Shown here: positions 17,417-23,859 of the stretch, in pieces
Layout: every line of letters starts with the position of its first letter
Position numbering within the stretch: position 1 is the first letter of the stretch
From: JAJFUE01 sp041687335
GTDB taxonomy: Bacteria > Sumerlaeota > Sumerlaeia > MVZB01
NCBI GenBank assembly: GCA_041687335.1
Contig: JAWLCE010000023.1
Location: 1-64,000, forward strand
Reading direction: 5' to 3'
DNA: 64,000 nt
The notes under the pieces: model-generated
Database searches by the model: none
What the model was told of the DNA's origin: nothing
Seen by the model: only the letters and a program-made list of their open reading frames with translations
Made by a program: the position numbers and the translations under genes

Positions 17417-17639
17417 ATGTCGCACCGCATCCAGTCGTCGATGCAGTCGCTCAATGCCTCGGTGGCGCTGGCCAGCGAGCGGATGACGCGCAACTTGGAC
17501 CGCATTCGGAAGGGCACGAATGCTGAGCGGCGCCGGGCTGGCTGCGCTGGCGCTCCAGGCCGGGCTGGTCGCCTCCACGCGCCGCCAGTTCGTCAAGGCT
17601 CTCGAGCGGCAGCTGCAGTTCGAGAAAACCTATAAATGA
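17417..17639 (+). pseudogene. Frameshifted gene relic
   Basis: The frame from 17417 reads MSHRIQSSMQSLNASVALA..., continuing with SERMTRNLDRIRKGT as a plausible helix, then turns to arginine-rich nonsense. A one-base shift near 17520 continues as MLSGAGLAALALQAGLVAS... and ends LERQLQFEKTYK at a TGA at 17637-17639. Together they look like a roughly 75-residue protein broken by a frameshift. The first 16 codons are repeated (MRTRIQLSMQSLDA) at 18412-18453 on the far side of the phosphatase gene. The family is unknown. Confidence 0.45.
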
Positions 17640-18337
17640 AGATGCTTTGGGTTAGTTATTGCAGGGTCATCTGAGGTGATTCTGAGCAACATGCCTTCAA
17701 TAAACTTCTTTTGAGCCTTATTGAGCTGAATTCCGGGACGTCTCGCATGAAGCAGTGCCATACCTTCGTCAAAAGACTTGATGGCTCTCGATTCGACAAG
17801 AAGAGCGAGCGCAAATAGTCCGGACCTCCCATGTCCCTGGGCACAGTGGACGTACGTGGTGCCCGGTTTCATCTTTGAAATAGCAGCTTGGAGAGCATGA
17901 TGGCATGGAACACCAGCGTCGAGTATGGGTAGACAAATATAATTTTTCGAATTCCTAATAGCAGCCGCATCTTCCATTTCTGTTGTTAGGTCAATATAGT
18001 TTTCGAAATCTGAAGGCACTTCATTTGGACGAAGACGTCTCCCAAGAACGAGTGTTTCCATGATCGCATCAGATGCATTTTCGCGGCTGAACCAGATCAC
18101 CATATGCCACAGGAAATGGGACAAAAGCATGTAAGGAAGGTGCAAAATCTTGCTCCAGATGGGAATCTGTCCGTCCTGCGATTTTCCAAAAACGTGGTGT
18201 CCAAGGCCAGCATGCCCAAGCGCCAAGGCAAATAAACTTAAGGAAAACCAATGAAGCAGGTTCCACCATCCACCGAGATCGTAACCTATGCAGCTCATAG
18301 CCGATCCAAGAATTATAAAAACCGATGTGTATTTCAT
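17630..18337 (-). CDS. Membrane dual-specificity (DSP-type) protein phosphatase
   Basis: A 235-residue protein with two to four hydrophobic segments in the first 85 residues and a cysteine-phosphatase domain (about 90-215). The signature HCAQGHGRSG gives nucleophile C165 and phosphate-binding R171, and LPILDAGVP offers D140 as general acid. The substrate may be a phosphoprotein or a phospholipid; PTP-like proteins on membranes can do either. The ATG at 18337 is chosen because upstream codons fall in repeated DNA. The gene is clearly AT-richer than the core, and near-identical 35-bp sequences flank it (17417-17456 and 18412-18450). Confidence 0.8.
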   Translation of the reverse strand: MKYTSVFIILGSAMSCIGYDLGGWWNLLHWFSLSLFALALGHAGLGHHVFGKSQDGQIPIWSKILHLPYMLLSHFLWHMVIWFSRENASDAIMETLVLGRRLRPNEVPSDFENYIDLTTEMEDAAAIRNSKNYICLPILDAGVPCHHALQAAISKMKPGTTYVHCAQGHGRSGLFALALLVESRAIKSFDEGMALLHARRPGIQLNKAQKKFIEGMLLRITSDDPAITNPKHLHL

Positions 18338-18411
18338 GGTTTGGTGGCACCGTCCTGTTACAGCACTATAAATCCTTTCGTTGGATTGCAGCAATGCTGA
18401 TCGATCTCTAC

Positions 18412-18453
18412 GATGCGCACCCGCATCCAGTTGTCGATGCAGTCGCTTGATGC
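18412..18453 (+). repeat. Direct repeat of the relic's 5' end
   Basis: This stretch matches 17417-17456 at most positions, sharing CGCATCCAGT.GTCGATGCAG and then TCGCT.AATGC-like bases, and encodes nearly the same 14 residues. The two copies lie 995 bp apart in direct orientation around the phosphatase gene. It may be the remains of a duplicated gene or the footprint of an insertion. Confidence 0.5.
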
Positions 18454-18497
18454 GGTCATTCATCGGCATGTTCGCGATCCACGTCCAAAACATCCAA

Positions 18498-18550
18498 TCT
18501 TTGCGCTTCCTCTGCGTCCTCCGCGCCTTTGCGGTTCAATGGGTTCGGTT
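18498..18550. repeat. Composite dispersed repeat, family A, copy 2
   Basis: Same core as at 16887 (TCTTTGCGCTTCCTCTGCG, then TTTGCGGTTCAATGGGTTCG), but the downstream tail is lost after GGGTTCGGTT. It sits between the 18412 direct repeat and the end of brnA. Confidence 0.7.
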
Positions 18551-18568
18551 GATCGGGCACGGCCGCCT

Positions 18569-18787
18569 TCACTCTGACCAGGTCATCTTCAATTTGCGCC
18601 CGCTGCGTGCGCAGTCCTTCAGATAGAGGTTGATCAGCGATTGGTAAGGGATCTCCTCCTCGGCGGAAAGCGCCTTGAAGAAGTCAATCACCTCCGGATC
18701 GAGCCGCAGCGTGATCTGTTTCTTCAGCTGCTTCGCGTAAGGATTCGGACGCGATTTCATCTTTGACAGGTCGTATTGGGCTTTCAT
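18569..18787 (-). CDS. brnA: BrnA-type antitoxin
   Basis: A 72-residue protein with the BrnA ribbon-helix-helix C-terminal half: KKQITLRLDPEVIDFFKAL, then YQSLINLYLKDCAR. It neutralises BrnT and represses the shared promoter. The ATG overlaps the brnT stop by four bases (ATGA), the usual toxin-first order for this module. It is followed by family A repeats. Confidence 0.88.
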   Translation of the reverse strand: MKAQYDLSKMKSRPNPYAKQLKKQITLRLDPEVIDFFKALSAEEEIPYQSLINLYLKDCARSGRKLKMTWSE

Positions 18788-19077
18788 GATGGAATTCCTT
18801 TGTAATGCTTGGCTTCTTGCTGGGTTGCTTTGCGCGCCGAGATGATGCGTATCGTCTGCGCCTTCTCTTGAAAGCAGTGGCACACAAGCAGCAGCCGCAT
18901 CTGGCCGCTGAGCCCCAGAAGCAAGAAGCGATCTTCCTTCAGCGAATGTGCATCGTCGTAAAACTCAATGGCAGCCTCGTCATAAAAGACGGTTCTGGCT
19001 TCTTCAAAGGTGACGCCATGCTTTTTCTCATTCTGCTTTGCCTTGCGCGGGTCCCATATGAAGACAAGGCTGCTCAT
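18784..19077 (-). CDS. brnT: BrnT-type ribonuclease toxin
   Basis: A 97-residue BrnT protein: FIWDPRKAKQNEKKHGVTF at the N-terminus, EDRFLLLGLSG and the C-terminal IRIISARKATQQEAKHY, which carries the conserved arginine/histidine residues of this RelE-fold family. BrnT blocks translation by RNA cleavage until bound by BrnA. The ATG at 19077 is preceded by no ribosome site; a TATATT box ends only 6 bases before it, so the mRNA may be leaderless. Confidence 0.9.
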   Translation of the reverse strand: MSSLVFIWDPRKAKQNEKKHGVTFEEARTVFYDEAAIEFYDDAHSLKEDRFLLLGLSGQMRLLLVCHCFQEKAQTIRIISARKATQQEAKHYKGIPS

Positions 19078-19112
19078 AACTACAATATAACTACACGTGG
19101 CGGGGGGCGCAA
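19076..19112 (-). promoter_or_regulatory. brnTA promoter with direct-repeat operator
   Basis: On the minus strand TTGCGC (19107-19112) and TATATT (19084-19089) are 17 bases apart. The nonamer TGTAGTTAT occurs twice in direct orientation (19087-19095 and 19076-19084), exactly 11 bp or one helical turn apart, covering the -10 box and the start codon. It is a good candidate BrnA binding site. Confidence 0.5.
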
Positions 19113-19149
19113 GATTTTTCCATTCACCATCCCGCCCACGGCGGGTGAG

Positions 19150-19346
19150 CATGAACGATCTCGGCTTCGGCCTCGTCGTCTCGATGATGCATCCTGTCTT
19201 TGCGCTTCCTCTGCGCCCTCCGCGCCTTTGCGGTTCAATGGATTCGATTGCGGCCGCCGTGCGGCACCTCTTGCGGTTCAATGGGTTCGGTTGCGGCCGC
19301 CAAAACGCCCCTCTGATTTCGAATTTTTACTCTTGCTCCGCCGCCT
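19150..19346. repeat. Composite dispersed repeat, family A, copies 3 and 4
   Basis: Begins with CATGAACGATCTCGGCTTCG, a segment also found at 17358-17404, then the family A core (19197-19258) and a second partial unit (19272-19346) that carries the GGATTTTTACTC-like tail seen after copy 1. The block fills the gap between brnT and dnaJ. Confidence 0.7.
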
Positions 19347-19434
19347 TGCGTGCCGAGGGTGGATCTGATACAAAAGAGGCAGGTGTGCGCAGGCGCGCGC
19401 CCTGCCGGAATCACGCTTCGCTTCAGGGGTTGTT

Positions 19435-20577
19435 ATGGCATCGCAGGCCAAGGATTACTATCAGGTATTGGGCGTCGACCGCTCGGCTTCGGCCGAGGAG
19501 ATCAAAAAGGCCTACCGCAAGCTCGCGCTCAAGTACCACCCCGACCGCAACCCCGACCAGCCCGAGGCCGAGGAGCAGTTCAAGCAGCTGTCGGAAGCCT
19601 ACGAGGTGCTGAGCGACCCGCAGAAGCGCGCCGCCTTCGACCGGTTCGGCTATGAGGGGGTCAAGGGCTCCTTCCACGGGGGCGGCTTCGGCTGGGAAGA
19701 TTTTCACCATGCCGGTGAATTCGAGGATATCTTCGGCAATCTGTTTGGCTCGCTCTTCGGCGCGAGCGGCATGGGCGGCGGACGCCGTGGTCGTCCGCGC
19801 GGCCGCGACCTGCGCATGCGCCTGGACCTCACCCTCGAGGACGTCCTCTTCGGCAAGCAGTCCGAGCTGAATCTCAGGCGACTCGAGCTCTGCGAGGACT
19901 GCGGCGGCTCGGGCGCCCGTCCCGGCTCAAAGCCCCAAAACTGCCCACGCTGCGGCGGCGAGGGCCGCCTGCGCATCATTCAGGGTTTCTTCAGCATGAC
20001 CACCACCTGCGAGACCTGTCGCGGGCGGGGCCAGATCATCTCGGACCCCTGCGGCGGGTGCGGCGGGCACGGCCGGCGCGAGCAGAAGGTCAGCCTGCGC
20101 ATCGACGTCCCGCGCGGGGTCGAGACCGGCACCCAGCTGCGCCTGCTGGGCGAGGGCGAGGCCGGCCCCCTCGATGGCGATCGCGGTGACCTCTACATCG
20201 TCATCTCCGTCGCTGAACATAACCGCTACCAGCGCGACGGCCACGATCTGCACGTTGTCGAGCCGATCAGCTTCACCCTGGCCGCCCTGGGCGGCGAACT
20301 CAAGGTTGAAACCCCTTGGGGTCCTCAGTCGATCAAGGTCCCGGCCGGCACGCAGCCCGACTATGTCGCGCGCATCGCCAACCACGGCGTCCCGCGCGCC
20401 GACCGCGACGATGCCCCGCGCGGCAACCTCTTCTGCCGCCTGACCATTCGCGTTCCGCGCAAGCTCACCGATCGGCAGCGCGAACTGCTTCAGGAGCTCT
20501 CACGTGAGGAGGGTGAAAACCCCTCCCAGCAGAAGGGCTTCCTCGATAAGGTGCGCGAGACGATCGGGCTGGACTAG
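19435..20577 (+). CDS. dnaJ: Chaperone DnaJ
   Basis: A 380-residue type I J-protein that stimulates DnaK ATPase and delivers unfolded clients. Domains: J domain with YHPDRNPD (about 33-40), G/F-rich linker (about 75-120), four CxxCxGxG zinc motifs (CEDCGGSG, CPRCGGEG, CETCRGRG, CGGCGGHG; about 150-215), and the C-terminal substrate-binding part. All four zinc motifs are complete. dnaK lies 14 kb away, not in the same operon; no grpE is in the window. Confidence 0.96.
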   Translation: MASQAKDYYQVLGVDRSASAEEIKKAYRKLALKYHPDRNPDQPEAEEQFKQLSEAYEVLSDPQKRAAFDRFGYEGVKGSFHGGGFGWEDFHHAGEFEDIFGNLFGSLFGASGMGGGRRGRPRGRDLRMRLDLTLEDVLFGKQSELNLRRLELCEDCGGSGARPGSKPQNCPRCGGEGRLRIIQGFFSMTTTCETCRGRGQIISDPCGGCGGHGRREQKVSLRIDVPRGVETGTQLRLLGEGEAGPLDGDRGDLYIVISVAEHNRYQRDGHDLHVVEPISFTLAALGGELKVETPWGPQSIKVPAGTQPDYVARIANHGVPRADRDDAPRGNLFCRLTIRVPRKLTDRQRELLQELSREEGENPSQQKGFLDKVRETIGLD

Positions 20578-20633
20578 GGTCGGCGCGCGCCCCTTGACTT
20601 TCACCGATGCATGGTTGATTACTGAAGCATCTC

Positions 20634-21614
20634 ATGCCGGGTGTGCGTGACATGGATCTATCCTCCATCAGTGCCCTCTTCAAAGCCGTCGGCGACCCGG
20701 CGCGCCTGCGGCTGCTGCACTTGCTCAGCCAGCAGGAGCTCTCCGTCGGCGAACTCGTTCGCATCCTGGAGCTCCCCCAGTCCTCGGTCAGCCGCCATCT
20801 CAAGTCACTCAAGGAGCAGGGTCTGGTCGCAGATCGCTCGATCGGCGCCGCCACCTTCTATCGCGCCAGCATCGCGGCCGACCTGGCCGAGGAGGAAACC
20901 GCCCTGCGCGACATGCTCGACCAGCTCCTGCGCCGCGAGCCGCTGCCCGAATCCGACCGCGCGCGCCTCGAACGGGCGCTCGCCTTTCGCGAAAGCGAGG
21001 GCGGCGAGGGTTTCTTCGACCGTATCGGCGTGCGCTGGGATGCCCTGCGCGAGCACGCCTTCGGCCCCTCCTTCCACCTCGAGGCCCTCGTGCGCCTGCT
21101 CCCGCGCGAGCTCAAGGTCGCCGACCTCGGCTCGGGCACCGGCTACCTGCTCCCCCTGCTCGGCTCGCACTTCAGCCGCGTCATTGCCGTTGATATGAGC
21201 CCCCAGATGCTCGAGCTGGCGCGCCGGCGCGTCGAGGAAGCCGGCCTGACCAATGTCGAGCTGCGCCGCGGCTCCATCGAGGAGCTGCCACTTGCCCCCG
21301 CCGAGGTCGACCTCGTGCTGGCGCTCATCCTGCTCCATCACGTCGACGACATCGCCGCCGTCTTCGCCGCCGTCCGCCAGGCACTGCGCCCCGGCGGGCG
21401 GCTGCTGCTGGTTGATTTTTACCCCCACTCCAACGAGCGCTTCCGCTCGGCCATGGGCGACCGCCGCCTCGGGCTCGACCGCGCCCAGCTCGAGCGCTGG
21501 CTCGGCGAAGCCGGCTTCACCCGCACCGAGGGCTGGGATTGGCCCCACGACCCCCATCCCGAGCACGATCTCGCCCCCCTGCCACGGCTTTTTGGCCTGA
21601 TCGCACAAGCTTGA
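20634..21614 (+). CDS. ArsR-type regulator fused to SAM-dependent methyltransferase
   Basis: A 326-residue fusion. Residues about 7-95 form an ArsR/SmtB winged helix (SISALFKAVGDPARLRLLHL, then LPQSSVSRHLKSLKEQGLV), and residues about 130-320 a class I methyltransferase with the SAM-binding motif VADLGSGTGYLLP and LILLHHVDD. Fusions of this type are found in many bacteria and are suspected regulators of C1/sulfur amino acid or metalloid metabolism; here no such neighbours are present. The start is uncertain between 20634 and the ATG at 20652 (MDLSSISALF), which fits family N-termini better. Confidence 0.88.
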   Translation: MPGVRDMDLSSISALFKAVGDPARLRLLHLLSQQELSVGELVRILELPQSSVSRHLKSLKEQGLVADRSIGAATFYRASIAADLAEEETALRDMLDQLLRREPLPESDRARLERALAFRESEGGEGFFDRIGVRWDALREHAFGPSFHLEALVRLLPRELKVADLGSGTGYLLPLLGSHFSRVIAVDMSPQMLELARRRVEEAGLTNVELRRGSIEELPLAPAEVDLVLALILLHHVDDIAAVFAAVRQALRPGGRLLLVDFYPHSNERFRSAMGDRRLGLDRAQLERWLGEAGFTRTEGWDWPHDPHPEHDLAPLPRLFGLIAQA

Positions 21615-21692
21615 TCCGGAAGAGGGGCACCGATGTGCGCGAGCATCATGTTATCCAGACTTGAACGACCAACAAACCGGGGGATGTGAGAC

Positions 21693-22355
21693 ATGGAACA
21701 ACAGACGCTGCGGATCGAGGGACTGCCCGGTGGACCGCTGATGACGATGTCCTACCGCGTGGTCGATCAGGCCAGCGGCCTGTGGGCAATCATCGACCCG
21801 ACCTATGACGTCCTAGATCTCTGGCAAGCCGAGATCGCCCAATCACACCCCGCCATGGTGCTGGTCACCCATGGCCATTTCGACCATGTCGGCGGACTGG
21901 CGCGCCTGCGCGCGGCGCTGCCGAGTGTCCCCGTTTATATCCACCCCGATGGCGCTGCGATGATCCGCGATACCGCGCGCTCGCTGGCGCTGGGCGCCAT
22001 GATGCCCTACGAACCCGCCGAGGCAACCCACGCCTGCCGTGAGGGCGACGTCATCGAGCTGGGTGCCAGCCGGCTGCGTGTCCTTGACAGCCCCGGCCAT
22101 TGCCCCGGCTCGGTCATGTTCCACAGCCCCGGCATCCTGCTCGCCGGCGACGTGATCTTCCAGGGCGGCGTCGGGCGCTGGGATTTGCCGGGTGCCGACT
22201 ATGAGCAACTGGCCGCCACCATGCGCGACAAGGTCATGACGCTGCCCGACGAGACCGTCATTTACCCGGGACACGGCCCCGCCACAACCGTCGGCGCCGA
22301 ACGGCACGCCAATGCCTACGTTGCGCGGATGCTGGCGGGCGAGCGCGTGGACTGA
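21693..22355 (+). CDS. Metallo-beta-lactamase-fold hydrolase (glyoxalase II-like)
   Basis: A 220-residue hydrolase with the metal-binding HGHFDHVGG, H in SPGHCPGS, D in LLAGDVIFQGG, and the C-terminal YPGHGPATTVG: the full dinuclear metal set of GloB-like enzymes. It lacks the glyoxalase II C-terminal extension, so it belongs to the short YcbL-like group; thioester hydrolysis is likely but the substrate is unknown. A GGGGGA site lies 8 bases before the ATG. Confidence 0.88.
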   Translation: MEQQTLRIEGLPGGPLMTMSYRVVDQASGLWAIIDPTYDVLDLWQAEIAQSHPAMVLVTHGHFDHVGGLARLRAALPSVPVYIHPDGAAMIRDTARSLALGAMMPYEPAEATHACREGDVIELGASRLRVLDSPGHCPGSVMFHSPGILLAGDVIFQGGVGRWDLPGADYEQLAATMRDKVMTLPDETVIYPGHGPATTVGAERHANAYVARMLAGERVD

Positions 22356-22793
22356 AGCCTTCGCCCGTCCCGGCTTTTGGTTTAGCCTCCTGCTCAAAGG
22401 TCCCTATCAACCGCCAAAAGCCGCCACCCAGGCTGTCCCGCCTATCCAGCCACCCCCCATGTCCCGCGTTGACCGGCCCGCCCGTCCCTGGTTATGGCGC
22501 AACCCGGACGCCCCTGCTATTGAGCCCTGCGTGTATCCCGCATTTTGCAGCTCGCCCGCCCCCGGTTTATGCGCGCGCCCCGCGTGTCACCTCTTTATTG
22601 CGCCGCCGGGCGTGCAAGCTCACCTCCTGCCGTGCGACTGAATGGCAAGGCACCGCCGGGCCACTCCCGAGCTTCAACTCAGGCCCGCGGCACCGCCAAT
22701 GATTGATCCGCCACGTTTTGGAATGTTATCTTGAATCCACCGCGCGAACACTATCCCGCGCCTGCCATCACGCAAGCGAAAGGCCCAACCGCC
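22356..22793. other. Intergenic gap without recognised gene
   Basis: About 440 bases between the hydrolase and the heme A synthase genes. Very proline-codon-rich and GC-rich in the first part. Frames open here have no family resemblance or ribosome sites. I found no tRNA, SRP RNA, 6S RNA or clear terminator in it; weak GC-rich stems are present. Confidence 0.5.
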
Positions 22794-23849
22794 ATGTCGA
22801 TCCGACACGCCGCCGCGCTGATCATCGCCGCATTCAATGCGCTGCTGGTCTTCATCCTGATCTCTTGGGGCGGGATCGTGCACAATACCGGCTCGAGCCT
22901 GGCTTGCCCCGACTGGCCACTTTGCTATGACCAGCTCATCGTTGACACTTCCGGCATGTCCCATGATCAGGCGATGGGCATCTTCTGGGAGCACACCCAC
23001 CGCGCGCTCGGCACCCTGGCCGGGATCGGCTCGATCCTGCTGCTGGGCCTGCTCTGGCGGCCCGCCCCCGGCTGGCCCTCGCTCAGGCCGATGGCGGCGT
23101 TGCTGTTGGGGCTGATCGTGCTGCAGGGGGTGCTGGGGGGGGTTACGGTGCTGCTCGAGTTGCCGACACTGGTCTCGACCTCTCACCTCGCCCTCTCAAT
23201 GATCGTGTTCCTGCTGATCGTCAAATTGGCGCACGAGTCTTGGCTGCGGCTGGCACCCCGGCCGGCGCCGGCCGCTTCCGAACGGCAGCCGCTCCTGCGC
23301 CAGGCGCGCCTGCTTCTGGGCCTCACGCTGGCGGCGGTTTACCTGCAGATGGTGCTGGGTGGGCTGGTGCGTCACCTGGGCAGTTCCGCCGCGGCGGGCA
23401 TCGGCTGGGCGGCTGCGGTGATCCCGATCGACCCCAATACCGGCCAACACACGCTGCTGCCCACGGCGGCCCCGGCGGCGCTCAACGTCCTGCATCGTTA
23501 CATCGCGCTGGTGGTGGTCGCGCTGGTCGTGCTCTGCCTGATGCGCGTCTGGGCTTCGCTGCGCGAGGCTCCGGTGAGCACTTCAGGCTGGCTGCTGGCG
23601 ACTCCCCTGCTGCTGGTCCTGACGCAGGTCATCGTGGGCGTGGTGATGCTGGGACTGTGGCCCGAGGATTTCTCGGCCGCGCTGCTCGACTGGCGGGCGG
23701 TCACCCGCACGCTGCACCTGTCGGTGGCGACGCTGCTGCTGGCCAACCTCTACTGGCTGTTCCTCAAATCGGGCGAGCGGCTGGCCGAGCCCGCCGCCGC
23801 GACCGCCGGGCTCCCCTCAAGTGGCGCCTCGCCTCAGCCGGCCACATGA
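22794..23849 (+). CDS. ctaA: Heme A synthase (CtaA/Cox15 family)
   Basis: A 351-residue eight-helix membrane protein that oxidises heme O to heme A for cytochrome oxidase. After the first helix it has HNTGSSLACPDWPLC, which includes the cysteine pair (C38, C44) found in many bacterial CtaA proteins. The heme-ligand motif EHTHR follows (E66, H69), and the second half repeats the pattern (LVRHLGSSAAAG, then LHRYIALV). The ATG at 22794 gives the usual N-terminus; an earlier frame start (22731) adds 21 unlikely residues. No oxidase genes are in the window. Confidence 0.88.
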   Translation: MSIRHAAALIIAAFNALLVFILISWGGIVHNTGSSLACPDWPLCYDQLIVDTSGMSHDQAMGIFWEHTHRALGTLAGIGSILLLGLLWRPAPGWPSLRPMAALLLGLIVLQGVLGGVTVLLELPTLVSTSHLALSMIVFLLIVKLAHESWLRLAPRPAPAASERQPLLRQARLLLGLTLAAVYLQMVLGGLVRHLGSSAAAGIGWAAAVIPIDPNTGQHTLLPTAAPAALNVLHRYIALVVVALVVLCLMRVWASLREAPVSTSGWLLATPLLLVLTQVIVGVVMLGLWPEDFSAALLDWRAVTRTLHLSVATLLLANLYWLFLKSGERLAEPAAATAGLPSSGASPQPAT

Positions 23850-23859
23850 TCCTGATTCC

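Noticed and set aside
18784..19281. Longer BrnT frame beginning at 19281
   Set aside because: The extra 68 codons cover family A repeats and a purine-rich linker; BrnT family proteins start at the M at 19077.
15868..19346. Prophage or integrative element
   Set aside because: No integrase, transposase, phage or conjugation gene and no att-like core next to a tRNA was seen, only TA modules and repeats.
22356..22793. Possible structured RNA (SRP, 6S or tmRNA) in the gap before ctaA
   Set aside because: The conserved SRP loop, tmRNA ends and 6S hairpin pattern are all absent, and the GC-rich stems are weak.
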